Origin: Anaerolineae bacterium
GTDB taxonomy: Bacteria > Chloroflexota > Anaerolineae > Aggregatilineales > UBA3940
Assembly: GCA_016926255.1 (NCBI GenBank)
Contig: JAFGOY010000002.1
Span: 96,596-160,595, forward strand
Reading direction: 5' to 3'
DNA length: 64,000 nucleotides
The number at the start of each line of letters is the position of its first letter. The first letter of the stretch is position 1. Below the pieces are notes generated by a model. That model had not been told where the DNA came from and made no database searches. It saw nothing but the letters and a program-made list of their open reading frames with translations. This document shows, piece by piece, positions 38,944-47,453 of this stretch. Both the position numbers and the translations under genes were made by a program.

Positions 38944-41502
38944 CTACTCAGCCGCCGGGAGTGCGAACCAGAACGTGCTGCCCTCGCCCGGCGCACTGAC
39001 CACGCCGATCTGCCCGTTCAGCTTGTGAATGATCCGCTGGACAATCGAGAGGCCCAGGCCGAAACCCTTGTTGGCCGTCACGTGGAAGCGGGTGAACATC
39101 TCGAACAGCCGGTCCTGGTCTTCTTCCGCGACACCCAGGCCGTTGTCGACGACCTCGTAGCGGACGTAGCCATCCTTGCGGAAGGCCCTGATCAGGATTT
39201 GCGGGTCTTCATTGTCGTCGCCGATATACTTCACCGCGTTGCTGATCAGGTTGGCGAAGACTTCCTCCAGCCACGGGTCATAACCCATCACGTCGGGCAG
39301 GTTCGGGTCGATGGTGATGCTGACTCCCCTGCCGTCGATATCGTTTTTGTGCCGCTCGACGGCGGTCTCAATCACCGGCAGCATCTCGACGGGGCAGATC
39401 GTCTTTTGCGCGCTTTGAAGCTGGGCAAGCAGCAGCAGGCTCTCGATAATGCCAACCATCCGCCCGGAGGATCGTTCGGCCACGCGGAGCATCTCGCGCC
39501 CTTCTGCGGTCAGGTTGCTTGCTTCAAGCTCGCGCAGCAGGTCGAGCGCCCCGATCATCGTCGCCAGCGGCGATTTCAGGTCATGGGCGACGGTATAGCT
39601 GAAAGCATCTAACTCGCGGTTGCGCGATTCCAGTTCGGCGTAGACTTCGGCCTTGCTGATCGCCAGCGCAATCAGCTCCGCCGCCTGAACCATCCAGGCG
39701 ATCTCCTCCGAGTCAAACTGGTGGTATGAACTGAACGCCACCACCAGCGCACCGAGATCGCGCTCGTTCGCCAGCAGGGGAACGACCAGCGCCGATTCGA
39801 CCGGGAGCTGCACAGCCAGCCGGGGGCTGATATACGGCGAGTCCATAATATCTTCGATAACTAATGGCCTACCTTCCCGGATCGCCGACTCGGCCAGCGT
39901 AATTTCGCCGGGCTGCGTCGGAAACATCTTTTGATAAGCCGCATCGAAAGCCCCGTATGCCGCGCCCGGCAAGGGCTGCTGGCTTTCCTCGTCCCACAGG
40001 GTAATGAAGCAGCCATCCCCCCCGATCAGCATCGCAATCGAGTCAGAGAGCGCCTGGAGCAGATCGGTCATTTCAAGGACTGCCGCGCTGATCCGTGTGA
40101 TCCGGTTGAGCAGGGCAAGCTGCTGGTTACGCTGCTGGCTCTTGGTATAGAGATTGGCATTCTTGATCGCCGCCGCAGCCTGGTCGGCGAAGGCTTTCAA
40201 CCGTTCGGCATGAACCTCTGTGAAGAAATTCGGGGCGGCGCTGTCGAGGTTCAGGATACCGATCACCTCGCCCTCGGAGCGGATCGGCATACCGGCATAG
40301 GAACGAATCCAGGCGGTGGCATCGATCACCTGCCAGTCGGCGTAATCGAGGACGTCGGAAACAATCAACGGCAGACCGGTTGTGACGATCTCCCGCAAAT
40401 TCGTTGATTCATGAAGGCTGAATTCCAGGGAATCGACAACCTTGGCCGCCTGCTTCCCGCCGTGCTTGCTGAAACCACGCGTCCGGACGATGCGAGCCGC
40501 GTCCCCCTCGACCAGCATAATACTTGCCGCGTCATGGGGGACAACCTGGCCGATATTGTTGAGGATATTGTCTAAGACGTCGTCGAGATTGAGCGTGCTG
40601 TTCAAGGTCGCCGCGCTGTCACGCAGGACATCGGCCAGGATTTGCTGCTCACGTTCGGCGACTTCGGCCCGATCGCGGTCCGACAGGTCGCGGACGGTCA
40701 CCATCCAGACCGGCAGCCCCTTCCGGGCGACGTTTCTACCCTGGAGAATGAGGGGGTAACCCGACCCATCGCTGCGCAGCCCCACTGCCTCGATGGGCGA
40801 TTCACTCTGTTCGTTGACATTCCGGGCGACGAAATCCCGCCACTCGCGGGTGATGAAATCGGACAGATGGCTGCCGATGATCTCCTGGCGGGAGAAACCG
40901 GTCATCTTCTGGAAAGCCGGGTTGGCATCGGCGATCACGCCCTCTTCGACGAAAAGAATGCCCTCGACAGTCCCATCGAACAGGATGTCATAGCGCATCT
41001 CACTTTCGCGAAGCATATGCGCCTGAAGCAGGCATTCCAACGAGATGCCCACCCACTGCCCAAGCATCCGGACGATATCCTGGTCTTCCTGGTCGAATTC
41101 GGTAGGCCGGGAGAACCGATCGGTGAAACTGAGTGAGCCAAACAGATCGCCGTTTACCCAGACAGGCGTACCGATCAACGCCTCGATAGGCTGTCCGGAA
41201 AACAGGCTGTCCGCGTAGCTGCTCTGGGACAGGTTCTCGATAGCGACCAGGTCCCGCGCTTTGAGGATCAGGCTGTCAGGACTCTGGGCAATAGGAACGA
41301 CCAGCCCGGTTTCGAGAGAGACTTCAAAATCGTGCCCATAAAGCAGAGTGGAAATACTGCCATTCACATGGCTGATCGTGCCGCGCTGCATATCGAGAAA
41401 AGCGGCGGTCACTTCCAACGCAGCCTGGAACCGCTCCTCCTCTGAGAGCGCCTGGCTGGTGGTTACTTCATATAAAGCATGTAGACGATTCTGCTGTGTC
41501 AC
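38944..41502 (-). CDS. Multi-sensor histidine kinase (GAF-PAS-GAF-GAF-HK)
   Basis: An 852-residue soluble kinase without membrane segments. A GAF domain (about 15-160) is followed by PAS (about 170-285, with a short coiled linker), GAF (about 305-460), GAF (about 475-620), then HisKA with the phospho-acceptor His640 in VAHDLKSPLATM and HATPase_c with NLISNAVKYIGDD, VDNGLGVAEEDQDRLFEMF and GFGLGLSIVQRI. It should sense a cytoplasmic small molecule or redox signal and phosphorylate an unlinked regulator, possibly one of the two single-domain regulators in the window. The start is GTG at 41502 with AAGGAA upstream. Confidence 0.9.
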   Translation of the reverse strand: MTQQNRLHALYEVTTSQALSEEERFQAALEVTAAFLDMQRGTISHVNGSISTLLYGHDFEVSLETGLVVPIAQSPDSLILKARDLVAIENLSQSSYADSLFSGQPIEALIGTPVWVNGDLFGSLSFTDRFSRPTEFDQEDQDIVRMLGQWVGISLECLLQAHMLRESEMRYDILFDGTVEGILFVEEGVIADANPAFQKMTGFSRQEIIGSHLSDFITREWRDFVARNVNEQSESPIEAVGLRSDGSGYPLILQGRNVARKGLPVWMVTVRDLSDRDRAEVAEREQQILADVLRDSAATLNSTLNLDDVLDNILNNIGQVVPHDAASIMLVEGDAARIVRTRGFSKHGGKQAAKVVDSLEFSLHESTNLREIVTTGLPLIVSDVLDYADWQVIDATAWIRSYAGMPIRSEGEVIGILNLDSAAPNFFTEVHAERLKAFADQAAAAIKNANLYTKSQQRNQQLALLNRITRISAAVLEMTDLLQALSDSIAMLIGGDGCFITLWDEESQQPLPGAAYGAFDAAYQKMFPTQPGEITLAESAIREGRPLVIEDIMDSPYISPRLAVQLPVESALVVPLLANERDLGALVVAFSSYHQFDSEEIAWMVQAAELIALAISKAEVYAELESRNRELDAFSYTVAHDLKSPLATMIGALDLLRELEASNLTAEGREMLRVAERSSGRMVGIIESLLLLAQLQSAQKTICPVEMLPVIETAVERHKNDIDGRGVSITIDPNLPDVMGYDPWLEEVFANLISNAVKYIGDDNEDPQILIRAFRKDGYVRYEVVDNGLGVAEEDQDRLFEMFTRFHVTANKGFGLGLSIVQRIIHKLNGQIGVVSAPGEGSTFWFALPAAE

Positions 41503-41702
41503 ACCACAATTCCTTGCATGCGCCTACCTGCCGCGCAGGTTCAGGTATAGAAGTTGTCGATTTTGCGGCTTCCTGTATCCTCTTTATCCACCCCATTTAT
41601 AATATGCCAGAATTGCCAGTTCGACGCCACCACGCAAAGGGCACCCTTCACATGGTGGTAGATTATTGTAATATCAGTTTGAGGCCAAATTGTGCCGGTG
41701 AA

Positions 41703-43577
41703 CTAGTCCTCGCTGTCGACCGTTCTGGCCCCCGGCGGGACTTCACCCGGCGGCACCTGATAAACAGCCTGCCAGGGAACATACTGGCTGAAGAAAGTAT
41801 CCTGGTAGAGCAGCCGACCATCCCGGTAGACGCTGCGATAGACGGTCGCGTCGAAGCCGTCGATGGCATAGTCGACCTGTTTGATCGTACCGGAGGCCAT
41901 CCCCGGCACTTCTTCGTAGAGTGACGGGCCATGCGGCACCGGGTTGGAAATATGCGGGCCATCCTTCTGAACGGTGCGCCCATCGCTGGTACCGTAAAAG
42001 CGGAAGGTAATCGTCAGGTTGTTGAAGTTCGTCTCGGTTTCGATCAGCAGGTGGGTGTCGGTATCGTTCACAAAACGCAGGTCGACGTAGGGTGAAAAGA
42101 CGGTCGCGTCCATCCCCTTGCCCTCACCCGAATCATAGTAGCCGACCCAATAGCCGTGCGGCCATCGCTCAAGGATCGGGAACCCGGCGTAAAACGCCGC
42201 CTGGAATGCGGTCGTCGAAACCTGGCAGACCCCGCCGCCGACGCCTTCGATGGTGCGGCCATTGTAGATAATCAGCGACGACTCGAACCCGGTCGCCTGG
42301 GTTACATCGCCCAGATAATGGTTGAACGAGAACTCCTCGCCGGGCTTGACGATCACGCCGTTGAAGCGGCTCGCTGCCGTGCGGATGTTGGCCCGACGCT
42401 CCTGCGATGATCCGGCGTAATAGGTCGTCGACTGGGAAACCAGTTCGATGATGCCCAGGTCCTCGCCGGTCGCCGTATCGGGCACATCCGGCTCGATGAC
42501 GTCGAACACCAGCGGCGCGCGGTGCTCGTCGGTAAAGACCATCTGGTTGACAAGCTGCACGGTCGAGGGGATGTTCAATTCGCGTCCATCCTGGCTGTTG
42601 ACCGTCGGCTCGATCTCGGCGGTTTCCTCGTTGAAGATGAAGCGCGCGTCGGTTGGTTCGCGGGCAAGCTGCGGGGCGAGCGGTTCGAGGAACGCGCCAA
42701 GCTGCCCCTCATTGAGACGCACCGAATACTGCCATACGCCGTCGATTTCCTCCCGGTCGATGATCAGCATGTCGGCCAGCGACTCGCGCGGCGCGATCCA
42801 TGGGCCGGGGTCTTCGGGGTATGGGTCTTCGATGTAGACTTCGAGATCGGCGGTGAGCATGTTGTTGATTTCCTGCGCCGCCTCGCCCGCTTCGAGAATC
42901 TGGGGGGGCGTCTCGTGGACGATCACCTCGACTTCGCCGCTCTGCATGTTGAGCACCAGTTCCCGGAGATTCGCAAGCGTCCCCGCCTGATCGACCTGCC
43001 GCCCGATCTGGCCGGGGGTGGCGAATGCGAGCATCCCGTCGATGGTGATCGTCGCATCCAGCGATGGGCGGTCGATTGTCCGGGCGATGTCGGCAAGGTA
43101 GGCTTCGGCGAGGCGCTGATCGTAGATGATGACCGGCGACACGACGATTCCCTCACGCCATGCGGCGATCTGCTGGCGCAGGCTGGGCACAAGCTGCGGG
43201 TGGCGTCCGATCTCGTAGGCTGCCTGAATAGTACGCGCCGTGTCGAACTGGACGCCCAGTTCGCCCGCCGTGATCGGCCAGACATCGCTGCTATCGCGGA
43301 AGGTAATCAGCGCGTCCTGCGGATAGGTGAACCGCCCCTGGAGAACGGTCGCGGCCTCGTCGGGGGTCATGCCGCCCAGGTCGACGCCCCACACGCTGAC
43401 GCCGGGGTAGATCAGGCCGTCGTAGTAAATCTGGTACCCGGCAACAAGCAGCGCCGCGACCAGGTTGGAAAGCACGACAATGGTGACGAAAATCAGCGTG
43501 AGGCGGGCCAGCCAGTTGCCCCCGGCCCCCGTCTTCCGTGAGCGAGTGCCCGCGCGATCTTTGACTCGTGACGTCAT
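41703..43577 (-). CDS. VanW-family cell-surface protein
   Basis: A 624-residue protein: basic N-terminus and one membrane anchor (about 25-50), two peptidoglycan-binding-like/YoaR repeats (GVSVWGVDLGGMTPDEAATV, about 60-330), and a VanW domain (about 410-560) with GEEFSFNHYLGDVT, EGVGGGVCQVSTT and PYVDLRFVNDTD. VanW-type proteins are wall-associated in Gram-positive and monoderm-like bacteria; the conserved Cys suggests a transpeptidase-like role that is unproven. Monocistronic as seen. Confidence 0.9.
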   Translation of the reverse strand: MTSRVKDRAGTRSRKTGAGGNWLARLTLIFVTIVVLSNLVAALLVAGYQIYYDGLIYPGVSVWGVDLGGMTPDEAATVLQGRFTYPQDALITFRDSSDVWPITAGELGVQFDTARTIQAAYEIGRHPQLVPSLRQQIAAWREGIVVSPVIIYDQRLAEAYLADIARTIDRPSLDATITIDGMLAFATPGQIGRQVDQAGTLANLRELVLNMQSGEVEVIVHETPPQILEAGEAAQEINNMLTADLEVYIEDPYPEDPGPWIAPRESLADMLIIDREEIDGVWQYSVRLNEGQLGAFLEPLAPQLAREPTDARFIFNEETAEIEPTVNSQDGRELNIPSTVQLVNQMVFTDEHRAPLVFDVIEPDVPDTATGEDLGIIELVSQSTTYYAGSSQERRANIRTAASRFNGVIVKPGEEFSFNHYLGDVTQATGFESSLIIYNGRTIEGVGGGVCQVSTTAFQAAFYAGFPILERWPHGYWVGYYDSGEGKGMDATVFSPYVDLRFVNDTDTHLLIETETNFNNLTITFRFYGTSDGRTVQKDGPHISNPVPHGPSLYEEVPGMASGTIKQVDYAIDGFDATVYRSVYRDGRLLYQDTFFSQYVPWQAVYQVPPGEVPPGARTVDSED

Positions 43578-43831
43578 ACCGGTGAACCTCTGTTAACTTT
43601 ACTGCCGGGAATATCCAAACACGTCATAGGGGTGATTGTAGCATTTATCGGCATGTTTCGAAACGTGGGAGGAAAGATAAAAGATGGTAGAAAGATAAAA
43701 GCAAAATGGACATTCTCTTCCCGAACCGATAGTCATCGACCCGGCCTGTGCCGTCCTCTACCAACGCTCTGACATACAATCGGCACAGGGTTAATTCTCT
43801 CTACTGCTGGTCGACAGCCGCCATAAACCAA

Positions 43832-43896
43832 TTCACACAAAATTCACATCGTTTTCAGCGCATTTCACACACAAATCGCCCGATCTGGTTTAGTAT
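43832..43896 (+). promoter_or_regulatory. PhoB/OmpR-type direct-repeat box and -10
   Basis: TTCACA-like hexamers start at 43832, 43843, 43854 (TTCAGC) and 43864, spacing 11, 11 and 10 bases, the helical spacing of PhoB/PhoP family sites. TAGTAT at 43891-43896 may be the -10 for the response-regulator gene at 43950. The remaining gap from 43578 to 43831 contains the AGATAAAAG words and nothing else recognisable. Confidence 0.5.
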
Positions 43897-43949
43897 TGTT
43901 GAATAGAAAAAACGACTCACTCGACACCGTGTTTGGCAAGGGACACCAC

Positions 43950-44429
43950 ATGCTACCGACAATCTGGAACAGCGATCTCCACGACGACGAAGACCTCGAT
44001 AACTACATTTTGATCGTCGACGACGACCCGCATGTTCGCCGCGTGCTGCACGAACTGGTCGATTTCCTGGGCGTCAGCAGCCAGCAGGCCGCCGACGGCT
44101 TCGAGGCGATGGACATGGTTCACCGCCAGCCGCCCGTCCTCATTCTGCTCGACCTGCTGCTGCCACAGATGTCGGGACTACAGGTTCTGACCAGCCTGTG
44201 GACCAGCCCCGCGATGCGTGAAATTCCGGTGATTGTCATCTCGGAAACCGGTCAGGAAAACAGGCTCCGTTTGCCCGGTGTCGTCGACATCTTCCACAAG
44301 CCCGACATCGACATGGCGCGGCTGCAAAGCGCCATCAAGACCCTGCTGAAAGGGACGATAGACGAAGAGGCGGCAGAACTGGTTGCCGATGCGGTTCCCG
44401 GTTTTGCGGAACAGTTCCCGGTTATTTAG
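43950..44429 (+). CDS. Single-domain response regulator
   Basis: A 159-residue CheY-like receiver with an acidic N-terminal extension. LIVDDDPHVRRVL, phospho-acceptor in LILLDLLLPQMSG, and Lys in IFHKPDID. Like the regulator at 1714 it shares IPVIVIS and LPGV and lacks an output domain; the two are paralogues. ATG at 43950 with AAGGGACAC before it; a TTG start 18 codons upstream is possible but unlikely. Confidence 0.85.
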   Translation: MLPTIWNSDLHDDEDLDNYILIVDDDPHVRRVLHELVDFLGVSSQQAADGFEAMDMVHRQPPVLILLDLLLPQMSGLQVLTSLWTSPAMREIPVIVISETGQENRLRLPGVVDIFHKPDIDMARLQSAIKTLLKGTIDEEAAELVADAVPGFAEQFPVI

Positions 44430-44510
44430 TGACGATCATTGGGTGACGGTGGCTTCACGATAAACTGGGGAGTCTATTGAGTAGCCAGCCACCACAATCC
44501 AGGTGACGGG

Positions 44511-44542
44511 CGCCCGGCCAAATGGCCGGGCGTTCGGTTTTT
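44511..44542 (+). terminator. Terminator after the response regulator
   Basis: CGCCCGGCC-AAAT-GGCCGGGCG and then TTCGGTTTTT: perfect 9-bp stem and T run. Confidence 0.85.
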
Positions 44543-44599
44543 AACCCCAGAACGATATTTTTTACTGTTTCTAATCGATCTTTTACCACGAAATCAACG

Positions 44600-44631
44600 G
44601 TAGGGGCGACCCTTGTGGTCGCCCATTGGCA
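44600..44631. repeat. Second-family palindrome
   Basis: GTAGGGGCGACC-CTTGT-GGTCGCCC, perfect 8-bp arms; same arms as at 36598-36618 but with a different loop. Confidence 0.75.
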
Positions 44632-44646
44632 AGATTCTTCGATTTA

Positions 44647-45048
44647 CTACTCGTAAAATGAGAGATGCTTTATGTCATCCTTTATCCTTACTTCAACGCC
44701 TGATCCAGCTAGGATTTGAATCGGAACTGCATTCTCATCATCTGACGTGACTGTATACAACTTGAACCTTCTGCTAATGTAATCGGATGTGAGGTTTGAC
44801 CGATAAGGGAGGCTTTGCATTAATTCCACACATTTATTGTTCTCCTCAATGCAGAAATCAGCCCCATCCCACCTTGTGGGACCGGAATGATACATAACAC
44901 CGGCCATAACCACATATATATCTTGTAAGCCTGTTTCGTCGATTTTAGACAATTCGATTTTGAGTGTAAATGTCGCTGACCATTCAACAATCCGACATTT
45001 CCAGAGATGCGGCTCCTTAAGTTGAAGGATGTTTTGTGCCTGCATCAT
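44647..45048 (-). CDS. Unrecognised 133-residue protein
   Basis: A soluble protein with no family I recognise; it has a mixed beta-rich look (VEWSATFTLKIELSKID, DIYVVMAGVMYHSG, RRFKLYTVTSDDE). GC is clearly lower than that of the transglutaminase gene upstream, from which it is separated by about ten bases. Of three nearby ATGs I take the one at 45048, six bases after AGGAG. It probably reads through from the transglutaminase gene, but its composition suggests a separate origin. Confidence 0.6.
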   Translation of the reverse strand: MMQAQNILQLKEPHLWKCRIVEWSATFTLKIELSKIDETGLQDIYVVMAGVMYHSGPTRWDGADFCIEENNKCVELMQSLPYRSNLTSDYISRRFKLYTVTSDDENAVPIQILAGSGVEVRIKDDIKHLSFYE

Positions 45049-45057
45049 GATCATCTC

Positions 45058-47388
45058 CTACCGCACAGTGACCCCACCCCGACGCAGCAGGCCAATCCTG
45101 AACACGCGCCGCTTCAGCAGCGCCCGCACGAAAACCTTCCGCACCGACCGCCACGCCTCGTGGGACTGGTGCGCCGCTTTCGAAAGGCCCAACTCGGAGA
45201 GACGCAGCGGCGAGTACTGTTCCAGCACATACAGATCGACGATCTCCTTGATGTGGTGCGCGAGGTCGGGATATGCCTCGATCAGTTGGACAGCCCGCTC
45301 GTGGGGCGTATCGCTCCCCGCGAGGTCGACGCCGACCAGCGGCGCGTAGGCGTTGAGCCGCGCATAACTGCGGCCCACTTCGCTCAGGCTGCGCGTCCCG
45401 CGAAATTCCAGCGCATACCACCCGGCGATCACCAGCAGCGCAAACACCCCGATCAGGCCGCCCACCCACTTAAGCACCGGCCCCAGATCGATGCGCCGCG
45501 CCGCGCCCTCGCCCTGCGGGAAATCCAGCCCTTCGGCAAGATTCGCAAAGTCTCGCCCGAAGTCGTCTTCTGGCTGTTCCTCAGCCATCTCCTCACCAAG
45601 CGTCGGGGGCGCTTCTTCCGTCTCGATCTGCTCCAGCAGATCAAAGGTCTCCGGGCGCTCGATGGGACTCTCGGCAGCGGTCGGTTCGAACTCGACCCAG
45701 CCGTAATCGGGGAAATAGACCTCGACCCAGGTGTGGGCGTCGGCTTCGGTGACGACATACTGACCGTGTTCCGTATCATAGGTGCCCTGCGCGAACCCGG
45801 CGGCGATCCGCGCCGGGATGTGGAGCGAGCGGAGCATGAGCGTCATCGCCGAGGCATAATAGGTGCAGTAGCCCTCCTTGCTCTCGAACAGCAGGTAGTC
45901 GATGGGATCGGCATCCTCCGGCGGTGCTTCGACCCGTTCGTTATAGGTGATATTGTCCCGCAGGTAGCGTTCGATGGCGCGGGCGGTGTCGTAGGGATTA
46001 TCGTAGGGGGCGGCGATCTGCGCGGCGAGCGCAGCCGTTCGCGGGGTCAGGGTGTCGTCGGGAAGCGTCATGTAGCGGCTGACGATCCAGCCGGGGTACT
46101 GCTGCCCGGCCTGCCGCAGGCTGGTTTCGTCGGCATAGCTGATCGACGAGAGGACACTGTATTCGTCGCCGGTTTCGAGCGCATTCTGCGCGTGAACCTC
46201 GGTCACCGTCCCATAGGATTGTGATTGGGTGTCAATGGCATAGTAGGTCACCGGCACCGCCCCGTACGACAGGGTTTGCGGTGCACCGTACAGCAGCCGG
46301 GTCGAGGGCATCAGCACGGTGAAATGCTGCTGGACGTTCTCCCGCAGCAGGTAGGGGTCGGCTTCTTCGAGGACCAGCACGCCGTAGTTCGACCCAATGC
46401 TGCGCTCGGCATGGGTCAGCCAGGTGCCGTCGAGGTAAACGTCGAAGATTTTCGAGCGCCAGTAGTAGCGATAGCCCTCCGGCGCGTGGACGGCCAGCAC
46501 GGGCGAATCCTCCAGCGAAACGGGGCCGCCCAGCGTGAGCGTCGATGCGGCATAATAGGAAGGCGTCGACTCGTAGCCGCCGCGCACGTCGTTGAACAGC
46601 CGCTCAAAGGTATGCTGGACTTCCATCCAGGGATTTTCGGTGCTCTGCCACACCTCGCTGATCGGGTTCTCGTCGGTAGAGATGGTCGGCACCATCCACG
46701 AGAAGGCAACCAGCGACAGCACGGCGACGATTCCGCCGCGGCGCAGATCGCGCCCGGTGTTGGGATCGTGACTGATCCGCTCACGCCGCCAGATACGCTC
46801 GCGGCTGATGGCGTTGGTCTGCACTGCCAGGGCAAAGGTGATCAGTAGAAACGCCCCGATGAAGCGCTCGTCTTTGATCGGCCCGAAAGTATAGTAGGCA
46901 TTGACGAGCAGCGCGGCCCCGACAGGGATGGTCGCCTGCCAGAAGCGCTCGGTGCGGAAAATGTTCCACATCACATTGACTGCGACGAACCAGGCCAGCA
47001 GCCCGGCGAGGATCAGGAAGATCAGGTTGTCGCGGCTGAAGCCGCCCCCGGCGGCCTGTTCGAGCCAGGTGCCCAGCCGGAAGGCAATATCGAGCAGGCG
47101 CTCGCGGAAGGTCAGTGCCGTCTCGATCTGCCGCCCGGAATAAACCCACACAGTGAAGCAGCCGAAGATCACCATCATCAGTGCGGCGATCAGGCCGGAG
47201 AAGCGTGAAATCGCGATCAGGTAGCCGAGGATCGCGCCGATCAGGATGATCGGCACGACGACGCCGATCCCTTCCACCCATTCGGAGACAGCCACCGCCC
47301 AGCCGACGGTCACCAGCAGCGCCAGGGTCAGGATCAGGGTCAGCCAGTCTTCACGAAGTCGATTCAGGAAGTCATTGACAGATTGCAT
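45058..47388 (-). CDS. TgpA-like transglutaminase-family membrane protein
   Basis: A 776-residue protein: about six N-terminal membrane helices (residues 14-240), a large outside region with the transglutaminase core (about 430-600), one further helix near 665, and a cytoplasmic DUF4129-like tail. The catalytic triad is visible in EGYCTYYASAM (Cys near 508) and ADAHTWVEVYFPDYGWVEFE (His and Asp). Relatives (TgpA, DUF3488) act in cell-envelope peptide bond chemistry; the substrate is unknown. In many bacteria this gene stands with MoxR and DUF58 genes, which are absent here. Confidence 0.9.
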   Translation of the reverse strand: MQSVNDFLNRLREDWLTLILTLALLVTVGWAVAVSEWVEGIGVVVPIILIGAILGYLIAISRFSGLIAALMMVIFGCFTVWVYSGRQIETALTFRERLLDIAFRLGTWLEQAAGGGFSRDNLIFLILAGLLAWFVAVNVMWNIFRTERFWQATIPVGAALLVNAYYTFGPIKDERFIGAFLLITFALAVQTNAISRERIWRRERISHDPNTGRDLRRGGIVAVLSLVAFSWMVPTISTDENPISEVWQSTENPWMEVQHTFERLFNDVRGGYESTPSYYAASTLTLGGPVSLEDSPVLAVHAPEGYRYYWRSKIFDVYLDGTWLTHAERSIGSNYGVLVLEEADPYLLRENVQQHFTVLMPSTRLLYGAPQTLSYGAVPVTYYAIDTQSQSYGTVTEVHAQNALETGDEYSVLSSISYADETSLRQAGQQYPGWIVSRYMTLPDDTLTPRTAALAAQIAAPYDNPYDTARAIERYLRDNITYNERVEAPPEDADPIDYLLFESKEGYCTYYASAMTLMLRSLHIPARIAAGFAQGTYDTEHGQYVVTEADAHTWVEVYFPDYGWVEFEPTAAESPIERPETFDLLEQIETEEAPPTLGEEMAEEQPEDDFGRDFANLAEGLDFPQGEGAARRIDLGPVLKWVGGLIGVFALLVIAGWYALEFRGTRSLSEVGRSYARLNAYAPLVGVDLAGSDTPHERAVQLIEAYPDLAHHIKEIVDLYVLEQYSPLRLSELGLSKAAHQSHEAWRSVRKVFVRALLKRRVFRIGLLRRGGVTVR

Positions 47389-47453
47389 ACTCTGTTCTTC
47401 TCACACGGTTGATACTGTGCAGATCGTACCGCAGATGGCCGGTTGGTGCCGCT

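Noticed and set aside
45007..46224. 405-codon plus-strand open frame opposite the transglutaminase gene
   Set aside because: No motif, no ribosome-binding site; the minus strand carries the catalytic triad.
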